DNA of 64,000 bases, from NCBI GenBank assembly GCA_002104895.1, contig MCFG01000177.1, positions 1 through 64,000 of the forward strand, written 5' to 3'. The DNA is from Anaeromyces robustus (Eukaryota > Neocallimastigomycota > Neocallimastigomycetes > Neocallimastigales > Neocallimastigaceae). Both the position numbers and the translations under genes were made by a program. The notes under the pieces are model-generated. The model was not told the origin of the DNA, searched no databases, and saw only the letters and a list, made by a program, of their open reading frames with translations. Of the stretch, positions 36,206 through 49,980 are shown one piece after another (the stretch's first letter is position 1; the number at the start of each line of letters is the position of its first letter).

Positions 36206-39200
36206 AATTTAATAATCATATAAAACAAATATATAAAATTATAAAATTTATCTTTATTATTATTAAATGATAAAAATATATTATATGTAATATTTAAAGA
36301 TAATAATAATAATAATATATTATCTTTAAATTTTTTTTTTATTTAATATAGCAAAAAAAAAAAAAAAACGTGCTTAAAAATTTTTGAGAATTGATTATTA
36401 ATACTTTATTTTCTTATTGTAATTAGTCACTCTCTTTTTTTTTTTAATTAATCATTAATTATTATTATCTAAATAAATTAAAAAGTATTTTTTTTTTTTT
36501 TTTTAGTTTAGTTCTTTATAGATTAAAATATTAAAAAATAATTTCAAAAATTTTGAAACTATTTTAAAAATGATTTATATAAAATAAATAACAAAAAAAA
36601 AGTTGATTTAACCCATAAAATACTAATAAGATAATCAATAAATAATTTATTGATTATTAATAATGGGTATTTCTATTTCTATTATTATTTCAATATTTGT
36701 ACATACTGTTTTTATTAAATGTATATTAAACATTAATTGTTATTATAAGTTGAAATTAAATAGTGTATTAATTAATATTGATATTAATAGTTTTTATTTT
36801 ATAGAATTTATTATATATTGTATTGTATTTTTATATCTATAATATGTATTTCATTTTATTAATTGCTAATGAAAATATATATATATATATATATATATGT
36901 TTCAATAATGTTTCAATAGTATTTAATTTTCTATTTCATTATTTTTATAATATGATAATATTTTACAAATAATATTTAATATAAATTATGAGATGTATTT
37001 AAGTATTCTAATAAGAGTACAAATACCCTTTATATTAAAAAAAATATTATGTTATATACATAAATCATATATTAGTGATAAAATGAATAATTGATGAACA
37101 ATAATACTAATACATATATATACACATGTATATTAAAGAAAAAATAAATTAACCAACAATTATTGTAATTATAGCAATGTTAAATGAATATCTAAAATTA
37201 TTATTACAGATTAGGTTATGGATAAAAATTTGTTACATTAATATAATTTTTTGTATTAAAGTGTGTTAATGTAAACTAAATAATAAAATTGTAAATTAAA
37301 ATATCATTATTATTATTATTATTTATTTTATTTATTTATTTATTTCTGTTATTTGTATCAATTTTATTAATATAAATATTATAATTTATTTCATAATGTA
37401 ATTTAATGTAACACAATCTTCATTATAAATAAAATATTTAGATGATGTACAAAAAAGTTAACCAATTATTTTCAAGTTATAAATTAATGTATTATTAAAT
37501 TATCATACCTTGTATTAAAAAAATCTTAAATATATATATAAAATATAACACAAGAGAAAAAAAGAAAAAGGAAAAGAAAAAGGAAAAGAAAGAGAAAAAA
37601 AAAAAAAAAAAAAAAAAAAAACCATCAGTGAAATTAAATAAAACAAATAGAAATATAAAAGAACCTTTAAATAAAGTATTACTTGAAAATTATAAGTCAC
37701 AAGATTTAAAATAATTATAATATTTTAGGTAAAAATAGTATGATTTTTATTGAAATGCATTATTTAATGTGAAATTAGTATACTAACTATAATTAATTAT
37801 TACTGCCTTATATACTATTAATTAATGATTCAATTTAACATTTTTTAAAGTAAAGAATTAATTATTATTATTTAAAGTATAATTTATGCTTTTTTTTTTA
37901 TTTTTTATTAAACAATCTTATATTACAATGACATTATCAATTGTACTTTGTATTAATTATAAATTTGTGATCTAGTGTAGAACATAATAATTCATTATTA
38001 GCTACTCATGGATGATAGGAATTTTTATTTTTTTTATTATTTGCTATATTGTAAATGAGATTAACATTGATGATGGAATAATAATAAATTAATAAGAATA
38101 AATAATCTAAATAAATAAAACTATTATTTAATAACTTATAAAAAAAAAAAACTCTTCTATTAAAGTTAATAATATTGTTAATTAAACCATAAAAATGAAA
38201 AAAAAAAAAAAAACGTTTTTTTTTTTACCATTGTATTTTCTATTAATTTTGTTTCCTAAACATTCTTTTTCCTTTTTGATTTTGTTTCTTTTTTCTTTTC
38301 TTTCATTTATACCAATTATATAATTTTTTTGTTTTAATAATAAAAATTATTACTATATATGGTAATAAATTTTTTTTTAATTTTATTTTTTTTTTAATTT
38401 AAAATATATTAATTTATTATATTAATATATTAATAATATAATATAATATATATTTTAATAATATTATTAATTCATTAGAGAAAAGTAAAAAGTATTTTTG
38501 ATATTTTAAAAATCATTGCATAGATTTGGTGAAATTGAAAAAAAATAATATATAAAAGATTAAAAGATTTATTATAATTTATAATATAAAAGAATAAGAG
38601 TAATATAATATTTTATAAAAAATGTTATTAAAATATGTATAATTTTTGTAAATGTAACTAAATTTCACATTATTTGAATTTTTTATTATTAAGAAAAATT
38701 TTACTTTTTTTTATCATTATTATCCTCATTTATAATATCCTTCATTGTTTATATTTTATTATATAACGAATTATAATATGATATAATTTTTTGAAATAAT
38801 ATTTATAAATATTTTTTAAAGGTTAGTTTTAATAGTAAAATAAAAATATAAATATAAGAATACTAAAAAAAAAAAAAAATGAAGTATATAATTTATTCTA
38901 TATGATTCAATAATATTAAATATTTTTATATGTATTAATATTTTATATAATAAAATATATGATTTTAAAAAATGAGAAAATATATGTAGTTATATTGTAA
39001 TATATTATACTTTATATATTAATTATTATTGTTATAGAATAATTATATTGAATTAATTTAATAGGACATTTTTAATTAAGTTTTCATTTGTAAATTACAC
39101 AATTTATTTAATATATAAGCATATATATACTAATAAATATATGTAGTATATTACAATGTATTATAATATATAACTATTATAATATAATTTAATAAGTTTA

Positions 39201-39837
39201 TATAGAAATAAACTTTTTTTTAAAATTATTTCATATTATAAAATTATTATATATAATAATATATTTTCTATATATTTACACAATATATTAAATATACATC
39301 AAATATATTAAGTAATTATAAGTATTTTATATATTAATATATAAACAATATATATTATATTATATTAATATATATGGATCTTTCAATAAGAATAAATATT
39401 AAAAAATGACCCTTTCATTATGACTTTTTTTATTACTATTTAATATTTAAAATAATGATAATAATAATAATAATAAAAAAATAAAAACAAAATAAATAAT
39501 GATAATATATATTAAATGTAATGAATTTTTTTCACATAATTATTACTAATAAATATTAAAAAAGAATATATAGAATAAAGTATTTATATAAAATAGAATA
39601 TACTATTTTTAAATGTAATATATATTATATAATATATAATAGTATAAAAATATATTGTATTTTAATAATTGATTATTCAATATTTTTTTAATAATAAAAA
39701 TTTTATTTTATATAAATATGAATTAAGAAATATGAAAATATATGTGAATGAGTATATTTAAAATATATACAAAATCTAATACTTTTAATGTGAATGAATT
39801 ACAATAACATGATTAATAGTAAAAAAAGTATAAAATA

Positions 39838-40022
<185 letters not shown>

Positions 40023-40139
40023 TAATAATAAAAAAATGTGTAATAATGTATTAATATTAAATAGTAAAGAGAGAATAATATATATGGAACTATCATGAAT
40101 TATGACATATTATATAATTATATATTTAACATTGTATAA

Positions 40140-40220
40140 TATTATATATAATATAATATAATATAATATAATATAATATAATATAATATAATATAATATA
40201 ATATAATATAATATAATATA
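40140..40220. repeat. (AATAT)n pentanucleotide array
   Basis: About 15 near-perfect copies of the pentamer ATAAT/AATAT, 120 bp to the right of the AAAT array. Confidence 0.9.
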
Positions 40221-41975
40221 TATTATAATTTAATATAATGTAATATAATAAAATAAAATATAACAATATATTAATATAAATATATTTCTAATTTCAATAA
40301 TACCAAAATAAAAATATTTTTTATATATTATATATATGTTATAAAATGAAAAGGATTAATTATTGTTTGGAATAATGGAATAAAAAATTTGATTTTAATA
40401 ATATATAAATTTTATATATATCAATTTATTATTATTTAAGATTATTAACAAATCACAAAAAATTTTTTTCACATTTTTCCCTTTTCAATTTTATTTTTCT
40501 TTTTTTTTTTCTTTATTAAAATATTAAAGTCATAATCATATTTTATAAAAAAAAAATAATAATCTATTTTAAATGGAGTAAATAAAATCTTTTGAAAAAC
40601 TCAGTTTGTTTATGAAGTAAAATTTTAAAAAATAAAATTTTTATTTTTCATTTTCATAAATTTTTATAATAAATTTATAAATTCAAGAAAATAACAACAG
40701 TAATCAAAGAATAATAGAAAAATAATAATCAATTAAATTTCAAATCAAATAAATCATTTAAAAATAATGTTTTAAATTCGTTTTTACAATTCATTTTCCT
40801 CAAAACAACAAAAAAAAATAATTTAAATATTAAGAATTAATTAGATAAAATTAACAACAAAGGAGAAAAAAAATTTGAAAATAATATAAAAAATAAAGTA
40901 AAACAAAATAATATAATAAATATTATATAAACAAAACAAAAACAGCAATTTATAATATAATAAAACAAATACATCAACATCAATAAAAATAAAAATAAAA
41001 AATAAAAACAACAAAAGCAATAACAATAAAAAGAACTCTCTATAAATATCATTAATACGTAAATATATATAAATATTAATAAAGAATAAATTTCTTTATA
41101 TAAATTAATACCATAGAAATTATCAAAGGTAGTTTTTATTATTATTTAATTTTTTTTAATATATATTGAATTTATTATTAATATATATATTTTCTAAACA
41201 AACAAACAAACAAACAAAATTATAAATATATTAAATAGAATAATAATTATTTATTATTTAAATTCATAAATTAAAGTTATTTTGAGGCGTAGTTTCAATA
41301 ATTAGACAATTAGTTTATAAATATTAAATCAAAATAAATATATATAGAACTTTTTTTTTATATCTTTATAAATATTATATAATTTTATTTATTTAAGTCA
41401 TTTTTAATCATATATATATATATATATTATTATTATTTTTATATTCATTATTATCAGAATTAATCAATCATAAATATTTTTTATTAAATTTTTTTATATT
41501 ATATTACTACATAACATATATTATAGATAAAACAACTACCTTTATAAATTTTTCATTTTGATTAATTATTCAACATAAATAGTTCATATAAAATAGTTAA
41601 TTCTTTTTTATTTACTTCATAAACAATAATTATTAAGTTTTATTATAGACAAATGCATATTTTTTTTCAATAATTATATTATTATTTTATATAATTAAAA
41701 TCTTTAAAGCATTTAAATATAATTAATTGGAAAGAATGATATAAATTATAAGAAAAAAAAACAACAAAAACTCATTTAGCTTCAAAAAAAAGCACACTAG
41801 TTTAACATTATAAAAAGAAATTAAATAAATTTGAAAAAAGAGTGTAAATTTGAATATTATTTTAAAAAAAATATTAAAAAAATATATTTAAAGGAGAAAA
41901 TAGTAATAAAAAGCAATTTATATATATATTTTAAGCAACTCAATTAATAAAAGTTAAATAAAAAAAAGTGAAAAA

Positions 41976-44900
41976 ATGCTATCAAATTTTATGAAATCTT
42001 CAAAATCAAAACCTAAACAAAAGACTCCTATGTCTGGGATACGGTCTGTAGGTTCATCATCATCTTCTGTAATAGATAATAATAATTCAACGCAACAAAA
42101 TATACAAAATATAGCTTTTGGATCTTCAACGACATTAAACAATTTTGATAATACTAATAATAATCTTCACAATTTTGAAAAATCTAAAAGTTTACCTCGT
42201 TCTAATTATAGTAATTATAATTCTTCTGTCAATCAAAATGTTATTAGTAATCGTTACAGTTTAGATAGTAAACCAAGTGTAAAATCGCGTTCTTCAATAA
42301 ATAGTAATTATGAAGAAAATTATTATTCATGTAATTATAATCAACCTATATCTTTAAGTCAAAGTAATTCTATGATATCATCAAAATCATCAGGATCTAC
42401 AATAAAACATTATACTCCAAATAATTCAAATTATAGTTTAAGAAGTAGTACTTATAATTCTGGGAAAACTATGAAATATAATGAAATGAATCAAAACAAT
42501 ATACCTTCATCTCCAGTAACTAAAAATGATAATTATACTCATTCAAAAGTTACAAATACAATTATAACATCACATCCTTTACCTTCATCATCATCTACTT
42601 TTAATAATATGAAAGGACTAAATAATATACCACCAACTCCTATAAGAACAGTTAGTAATCATCATTCACATAAAACTCCAAAGAAAACATCAAAGTCTTC
42701 ATTAGAAGTATCAATGACTTCTCCAAATACTACAAATAGTACTTCAAATGATTATAGTAAACCTTCAAAATTAGATGATTCATTAATTTCTTTAAATACT
42801 TTGGAACTTTATAATCTTTATTCAAATGCTGCGGCTTATTATAATTCTACAAGTTCTTTTGATTTAGATACATCTCCAAAACTTACGGATAATTTCCGTT
42901 CACTTAGTCGCAACTTTAAAATGAAAGAATACAAAACCAACACAAATACTAATTTATCTACCACTGCATCAAGATCTAATCGTTCAACTAGTATTGATAA
43001 TATATTAGATAATGAAGAATCAGATTTGATGTCTACTGTTCTTAGTGCAGGAATGAATACTGAATCAGATTCTGATGATAATGAACCATTATATAATACT
43101 TATTATCGTTCTAGAAATAAGTATAAAGCACCTTCAATATCATCCAATTCTACTTCAAATTATACATCAATTTCAACTAATAGTCAAACTTCTAATCGTT
43201 TATATCCAAATGGTTATTACGCCTCAAATTCTTCTTTATCTACTAATTTAAGTAATACAAGTGGAACAAATAAAATTTCTTCTAAACATTTAAGTCCAAA
43301 TAAAACATCAGGTGGTATAAATCGTCGTATAAGTCGTAGTCAACCTAATATGGCTCTTCCTACTACTTCTAATGCAACTAAAGCTTATGCTTCTTTATTA
43401 AGAAATTATAAATATACAGATAGTTCTAATACTACATCGGATACTCTTATAAATACAACCCCTTCTATTAACTTTACTAATATTCAAGAATTAAAACCTG
43501 TATCAGCTAGTCCTGCTTCAAAAGTAATTACATCTAGAAAAGATTCTAATAATATGGCTAATAATCAACGTCCACAAATACCACAATCTTCTAATATTTA
43601 TGATACATCACTTACTCCATCATTATTAGATACTCAAATTAATATACAACCTCAAACTACATCTACTAATAATAATACTAATGTTAATGATACTTTAGGA
43701 TTATCATCTCAATATCAGTCAATATCTAAATCTCAACTTCAAACTCAAAATCAAATTCAAACTAAAACTCAAAATCCAAATTCAAATTCAAATTTAAATC
43801 CAAATCAAACACAATTATATTCTCAATCACAAACACTTCAAATTCCTGTTATTATAGGAAAACGTAAACAATCAATTGGATGTAGTAAAAGGTTTAAAGA
43901 ATACAAGAGGGGTTCAAATTCATCAGCTACATCAAAATCTTCTTCGGTTTGTAGTTATAAAAGTGATAATAAAAATAATATTAGTGATCATCAACAATAT
44001 ATAAAGAAATCAGATTATGTTGATAATAAGGATATTTCATCTACATCTTTGGATTCTAAAAATACCAGCCATTCTAAAAATGAAGTTTCTACCTCATCAA
44101 TTGAATCTATACCTATATCAGAATCAAAACAACCATTACAACAACAAACAAAACCTTTATCTCCTCAACTTAAACTTTTACGTAATATTTCAAATTCTCC
44201 TATTTTAAAAAATCAACAAATGATTTCTTCACCTCAATTAGCATCTCAAAAACCATTACCTCCATCACCTCTTTTATCTCAAAAGCCGTTACCTTCACCA
44301 CTTTTAAATCAAAAGCATCAACCTTTAGCATCACCTCAATTAGCAAGTCAATCACCATTACAAACCTACGTTACATTAGATACATTTGATAATGATACCT
44401 CTTCTGAAAGTAATAGTCTTAAATTTTCAACAACTCTGGAAAATAATAATAAACATATTATTACTCATGCAAAAACTTATCATTCTTCTACACCATCTTC
44501 TCCTTCTTTTGCAAATGTATCTAATTTAAATGAAAAAGGTATTACTGGTAATAATCATACAAATACAAATACAAACTCAAATTCTGTTTTCTCATATATG
44601 TCAAATCAAGGTCCATCGCCTATTACGGCATATAATTCAAATCTTGGTAATAAATCACCATTATTGTCAGCATCTGCAAGAATTAATTCTCCAAAACTTT
44701 TAAACAATCCATTTGTTAAAAAGGATCAAGAATTACAACAACAACAAAGTTTTTTCAATCATTTAAATCATTCCTCACCAAATTTAACTACACCAACTGT
44801 ATCTGTATCCTCAAAAGTAACATCTTCTTCTAAAATGACATCACCAAAGATGACATCACCAAAAATAACATCACCAAAAATGACATCACCAAAAATGTCA

Positions 44901-47900
44901 TCACCAAAGATAACATCACCAAAGATAACATCACCAAAAATGACATCACCAAAAATGACATCTCCAAAGTTAAACTCATCAAGAATGGGTTCACCTAGAT
45001 TAACTACAACAAGATTTAGTTCTTCAATAACTAGTTCACCAAAAATTGGATATACTACTGGTGAAACTGTCAATACTAATAGGAATAATTATTCAAATAT
45101 GCCAATGAATTCATTTAATTACAAGTCATTAGCACGTACTCCTCCTATTACTGCTGTTGCAGCTATTGTTGAATCACCAGCATTATCTACATCAACACAA
45201 TCTACACCAAAAGCTTCTAATACTTTAACAGTAGTTATTCCAGATCCTCAAGAATCAACAGTTCAACAAAATGATGTTACAAATATTTGTACAATTAATG
45301 AACGTGTTTCATCATTGTATAATGTTGATCATCAACTCCAAGAACAATTACAAGAACAACTTCAAAGTGGAAGTTATGTTAAATCTAATAAATATGATGA
45401 TTTATATACTTTACCTTCATCTTTTTCTTCTACTTCATCAAATGTTCCTTATTATCATACTAATAATAGTAATACTAGTCTAAATACACCATTATCTACT
45501 AATAAAGTGTCTCCAAAGGTACAACCTTCTTTACCTTCACCAACAAATTTAATTTCATCAAAACTTGAATCAACACAACCTATATTATCAACATCAACAT
45601 CAACATCAACATCAACTCAGGGACATTTATCACCAAAACATCAAACTGCTAGTCCTACAGCAATTAATCCTTCAACAACTAGACCTTTATCTAACAATAT
45701 CAATCAATCACAATCACCTAAACTTCAACAAACTCAAGCTAGTCCTGTAATAATTCCAACACAATTTAATGATAATAAAAATGTTAAGAATTATTCAACA
45801 TTAGATCGTAGTAGACATGTTCGTCATAAAAGGAATGTTTCATTTAATGATGAAAAGAAAAAAGTTATTGAAAATAAAATTAATAATAATAATAATAAAC
45901 TTTCTCCAAGTATTAATGAAATAGAAAATGTTCAATCTTTAAATAATGAAAAACTTACTACCAATACCAATACCAATACCAATAGTAATACTAATAATAT
46001 TGAAAATCTATCTTTTCATAGTAATAACAGTAGTTATAGTGGTCAAGAAATAATTAATTATAATGGTGCAATTACAACTGCTGTAGTTAATAATAATTAT
46101 AATCATGGTAAATTTACTACTTTAGGTCGTACACATGATAATAAAACATCTAATAAAGCAATTGATTTGAATAAAGATGATATTGATGGAAAACAATTTT
46201 ATGTAAAAAGTTATAGAAAATTAAATAATAAAGAATTAAGTTATTTACAAGAAGTTTCCTATAAACAATTAAAGCAAAGTTTCCCAGAAAGTTCAGGATT
46301 TATTAAAAAGGATGTTTTAAAAGGATTACAGCAAAAAGCTAAAAATAAGGGTAGTTCACCAAAATGGTGGTCTTATTGGAAAAAAGAATCAAAAAATTCC
46401 ATGTCTTGTTCTGTTTTTAAAACTCCATTAAATACTTCAATATTATATGCTTCTGTTTCTTTAGATTCTGTAGATGAAGAAAATCCAAGAAGAATTCCAA
46501 TTATTGTTTATAAATGTGTTCAATATTTGAAAAAATATGGTTTAAAGAAGGAAGGTTTATTCAGAGTTAATGGTAATGAAAGAAGAATTAAAGCATCTGT
46601 TAAAACATTTGATGAACCACCTTATCTTGGTCCTGATACTTTTGAAAATTTAAGTGTATATGATATTGCTGGTCTTTTAAAACTTTATATACGTGGATTA
46701 CCAGATTCATTATTCCCTAGTGAAATTTATTTACCTTTATTAAAATATTATAGTAAATATACTAATGAAAATGATAGAATAAAAATTTTACAACTCTTTT
46801 TAATGATGTTTCCAAGAAATTATTTGATTTTATTAGAATATTTATTTGATTTATTTAATTTAATTACTCAATATAGTGAATATAATCAAATGACTTCCGG
46901 TAATTTAGCAAAAATATTTGCTCCAAATTTAATAAAACCAGCTCCACCTTCAGAACCATCTTTAAAAGATTATGAAATTACATCTTCAATTATTCAATTT
47001 ATGATAGATCATGATGAAGATTTCCATATTTCAAGAACTGATCATATATTATTAAAAATTCTTCAAGAAGTACCAGAATTTGGTAATAAGAATCATAAAA
47101 TTAAAAAATCTAATATACGTATACCATTTATGGCCATTAATAATATATTTAGTGATAGTGAAGAAACAGATGATGATAGAAGTTCAAGATATAGTGGTGA
47201 ATATAATAAATATTCACCACAATTAGCTAATAATAATAATAGTAATAATAATGCTATTACAAAATTTTCACCAAATCTTTCAGGTGATGAAAAAGTAAAT
47301 TCTAGTAATAATAAGGTTAATCTACTTTCAAATATAATTTCTAATAATTTAAATATTAAAATTAATAAAAAACAAGTTGGTAAAACAGTATATAATAATG
47401 TATCATTGCCATTAACTCCACCACAATCACCATCATCACCTACTCAATCTTCTTCAACATTTAATACTATAAAATCACAATTAAATGCTCTTTCTTCATC
47501 AGTTACTTCATCAATTATTTCATCCGTTAATCCAGTTGATACTAATGCTAATGATTTAACTATGAGTAGTAATGAGGAAGGTAAAAGCTTTAGTAATTTA
47601 AGTACAAGAAAAAAATCAACTTCTTTTTCAATAATTAGACCAAATATTGAACAAGTTGTAAATTCCAATTCCAATTCCAATTTAAATTCAGATTCAAATT
47701 CAACATCTAAACCTACTACTACAATAACAACGACAACGACAACAACAGCAACTACTACTACTACTACTACTACTACTAATAATAATAATAATATTGGAAT
47801 ATCAAATTCTCCAACACCAGTGATATTGAATGGTGAAAATATTGTATCAACTCCTTTAAATCCTAATAGTGTAAGTCCAATTCCAAGTGATGATATTATA

Positions 47901-48077
47901 ATGAGACATGAAAGTATTCATGGAGTTCAACGTAGTAACAGTAAAACTATTATAAGAAAAAATACTGTAGAAGAAAATGATAATAGTAGTAGAAGTCCAA
48001 GTAATGATATGAGTATTGAGCGTAATAATTCTTCATATTCTTTAAATAAACTTCGTCAAACAGCTAGTGAAATTTAA
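41976..48077 (+). CDS. RhoGAP-domain protein, 2033 residues
   Basis: Intronless, with the start codon in an A-rich context. It stimulates GTP hydrolysis by Rho-family GTPases and so acts in cell polarity and actin control. Residues 1 to about 1400 are Ser/Asn/Thr/Pro-rich and probably disordered. They include a run of S-P-K-M/I-T pentapeptides (about residues 953-1001). The RhoGAP domain spans about residues 1490-1690. It begins after CSVFKTPL, then IPIIVYKCVQYL, the arginine finger in EGLFRVNG (Arg about 1530), the conserved Lys of AGLLKLYIRGLP (about 1569) and the Asn of FAPNLIKP (about 1651). WWSYWKK lies ~45 residues before the domain. An Asn/Ser/Thr-rich tail of ~340 residues follows, with a poly-Thr run. 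No second domain (BAR, PH or LIM) is visible. The catalytic residues are intact, so it should be active. Confidence 0.93.
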   Translation: MLSNFMKSSKSKPKQKTPMSGIRSVGSSSSSVIDNNNSTQQNIQNIAFGSSTTLNNFDNTNNNLHNFEKSKSLPRSNYSNYNSSVNQNVISNRYSLDSKPSVKSRSSINSNYEENYYSCNYNQPISLSQSNSMISSKSSGSTIKHYTPNNSNYSLRSSTYNSGKTMKYNEMNQNNIPSSPVTKNDNYTHSKVTNTIITSHPLPSSSSTFNNMKGLNNIPPTPIRTVSNHHSHKTPKKTSKSSLEVSMTSPNTTNSTSNDYSKPSKLDDSLISLNTLELYNLYSNAAAYYNSTSSFDLDTSPKLTDNFRSLSRNFKMKEYKTNTNTNLSTTASRSNRSTSIDNILDNEESDLMSTVLSAGMNTESDSDDNEPLYNTYYRSRNKYKAPSISSNSTSNYTSISTNSQTSNRLYPNGYYASNSSLSTNLSNTSGTNKISSKHLSPNKTSGGINRRISRSQPNMALPTTSNATKAYASLLRNYKYTDSSNTTSDTLINTTPSINFTNIQELKPVSASPASKVITSRKDSNNMANNQRPQIPQSSNIYDTSLTPSLLDTQINIQPQTTSTNNNTNVNDTLGLSSQYQSISKSQLQTQNQIQTKTQNPNSNSNLNPNQTQLYSQSQTLQIPVIIGKRKQSIGCSKRFKEYKRGSNSSATSKSSSVCSYKSDNKNNISDHQQYIKKSDYVDNKDISSTSLDSKNTSHSKNEVSTSSIESIPISESKQPLQQQTKPLSPQLKLLRNISNSPILKNQQMISSPQLASQKPLPPSPLLSQKPLPSPLLNQKHQPLASPQLASQSPLQTYVTLDTFDNDTSSESNSLKFSTTLENNNKHIITHAKTYHSSTPSSPSFANVSNLNEKGITGNNHTNTNTNSNSVFSYMSNQGPSPITAYNSNLGNKSPLLSASARINSPKLLNNPFVKKDQELQQQQSFFNHLNHSSPNLTTPTVSVSSKVTSSSKMTSPKMTSPKITSPKMTSPKMSSPKITSPKITSPKMTSPKMTSPKLNSSRMGSPRLTTTRFSSSITSSPKIGYTTGETVNTNRNNYSNMPMNSFNYKSLARTPPITAVAAIVESPALSTSTQSTPKASNTLTVVIPDPQESTVQQNDVTNICTINERVSSLYNVDHQLQEQLQEQLQSGSYVKSNKYDDLYTLPSSFSSTSSNVPYYHTNNSNTSLNTPLSTNKVSPKVQPSLPSPTNLISSKLESTQPILSTSTSTSTSTQGHLSPKHQTASPTAINPSTTRPLSNNINQSQSPKLQQTQASPVIIPTQFNDNKNVKNYSTLDRSRHVRHKRNVSFNDEKKKVIENKINNNNNKLSPSINEIENVQSLNNEKLTTNTNTNTNSNTNNIENLSFHSNNSSYSGQEIINYNGAITTAVVNNNYNHGKFTTLGRTHDNKTSNKAIDLNKDDIDGKQFYVKSYRKLNNKELSYLQEVSYKQLKQSFPESSGFIKKDVLKGLQQKAKNKGSSPKWWSYWKKESKNSMSCSVFKTPLNTSILYASVSLDSVDEENPRRIPIIVYKCVQYLKKYGLKKEGLFRVNGNERRIKASVKTFDEPPYLGPDTFENLSVYDIAGLLKLYIRGLPDSLFPSEIYLPLLKYYSKYTNENDRIKILQLFLMMFPRNYLILLEYLFDLFNLITQYSEYNQMTSGNLAKIFAPNLIKPAPPSEPSLKDYEITSSIIQFMIDHDEDFHISRTDHILLKILQEVPEFGNKNHKIKKSNIRIPFMAINNIFSDSEETDDDRSSRYSGEYNKYSPQLANNNNSNNNAITKFSPNLSGDEKVNSSNNKVNLLSNIISNNLNIKINKKQVGKTVYNNVSLPLTPPQSPSSPTQSSSTFNTIKSQLNALSSSVTSSIISSVNPVDTNANDLTMSSNEEGKSFSNLSTRKKSTSFSIIRPNIEQVVNSNSNSNLNSDSNSTSKPTTTITTTTTTTATTTTTTTTTNNNNNIGISNSPTPVILNGENIVSTPLNPNSVSPIPSDDIIMRHESIHGVQRSNSKTIIRKNTVEENDNSSRSPSNDMSIERNNSSYSLNKLRQTASEI
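44835..44980 (+). repeat. 15-bp coding minisatellite (S-P-K-M-T)
   Basis: About ten tandem copies of the 15-bp unit ATGACATCACCAAAA encode M/I-T-S-P-K. Every unit offers an S-P-K site, a minimal proline-directed kinase target. The minus-strand frame (GDVIF repeats) is a shadow. Confidence 0.9.
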
Positions 48078-49693
48078 GCTTTAAAAAGAAAAAAAAAGAA
48101 AGAAAAAAAAAAAACATAAAAAAAAATTTTTTTTTTTTATACAATTAAATATATTTATATATTTATTTTATATATACATATTATATAATAAAATTAAAAT
48201 TAAAACGAGGACTTTATAATAATATAAACAAACATATTTTATATATATATATATATATAAATTTAATGTATATTTTTTAAATTTTCATTTTGTTATTCTT
48301 AATAGTAATTTTTATCATATCTATCCTTAATTAAAATATAATATAATTATAAATATTTTTTTTTTATAAAAAAAAAAAAAAAAAGAATAAAAAAAAAACA
48401 AAAATAATAATAAAAAACAAAAAACAAAAAAACAAAAAAACAAAAAACAACAACAACAACAACAACAACAACAAAAAGATTTCATAATATTTTATAAGTA
48501 TATAATAAAATAAGTAAAAACAAAAACTTTTTTTTTTTTTTTTTTTTTTTTAAGTATTAACATTAGCATATTATCTGTTAATATTATATATATTTTTTTC
48601 TATTATTATTTTTTTTTTTAAAAAAAAAATATTTTATATTAAAATATTATATATAGAGTATAAATATATAGTTTAATAAGTAGAAATAAATATTTTTATA
48701 TCTATATCTATATAATTTTTTTTTTTTACATTTTTTTTTTTTAACATTATTATATGATTTTTTATTCTTATTTATTTATTTGTTTTTATTTATTTACATA
48801 AATTAGTCTAAAAAAAAAAAAATCATTAACATAATAATTATAACAGGAGAAAAAACAATTTTATATTTTATAAGTAATTAAATGTAATTGATATAAATAG
48901 TTTAAAAAAATAAGTAAATAAAGTTATAAATAAATAAATAAATCAATAAATAAGTAAAAAAGTAAAAAAAAAATTATTTAAAATCTAGGGAAAAAAATCA
49001 ATATAATAATTAGATTATTATTAATGAAGCATGTATTATTGTTCTGTAATTATTGTTATTATTATTATTTTTTTAAATAATAAATAATTAGTTTTGATAT
49101 TAGTAAAAAAAAGAAAATTAATATTTTAAATATAGGTTATTTTTTTAAATATATTTTTTAAAATTTATATTTAATGAATAAAAAAAATAATTAAAACAAA
49201 GACAAAAAAAATATTACCTTTATTTTATATAAAAAATAAAAGTCATTATTTTTTATTTATAAATCTTATTATAATTTTTATATAATGAAAATAAAGTTTT
49301 TCTTTTTTTTTAATGTTAATAGATAAGTCTTATTTGAGTCTATATAATATATATAATAAAAAAAAGGTTACATAAAAATTAAATTAAATCAAATCAATAA
49401 AAGATAATTATATATAATTTTATAATAAATTATTTTTTATATATTTCTATTAATTAAATTTAATTAATAGAAATAACTAAATCTATAATTGTTTATATTT
49501 TTTATTTCAAAACAAAAAAAAAAAAAAAAAAAAAAAATTCAATAGAATATACCATAAAAAATAATAAAAACTAAAAATACAAAAGAAAAAAAAATAGTAA
49601 TAATAATAAAAAGTTTTTATTAAGAAACAAAATTATTATTAAATAATAAACCTTTTTTTTTTATTTATTATCCATAAATATATATTAAAGAAA
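48078..49693. other. Intergenic region between RhoGAP and the coiled-coil gene
   Basis: AT-rich, with a CAA run (about 48446-48474), long A and T tracts and no gene seen. It holds the 3' end of the RhoGAP transcript and the 5' flank of the next gene, both on the plus strand. Confidence 0.55.
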
Positions 49694-49917
49694 ATGAATA
49701 TTGAAGAATCAAAAACTGAAATTACAATTCCAGAAGATGAAATTATTGATTATTTAGTTACTAAAAATTATATTAAAGAGAATTGGTATGAAAAAATTAA
49801 TTCAAGTTTAACAGATTTAGAAGAACTTTTATTAGAATTAAAAGAATCTTGTTTTGATTTAGTACATCAAAAATATAAAGAATATGGTACTTTTTTTTTT
49901 TTTTTTATCTTAATTTT

Positions 49918-49980
<63 letters not shown>

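Noticed and set aside
44768-45073. Minus-strand GDVIF repeat protein
   Set aside because: Antisense shadow of the S-P-K minisatellite in the RhoGAP gene.
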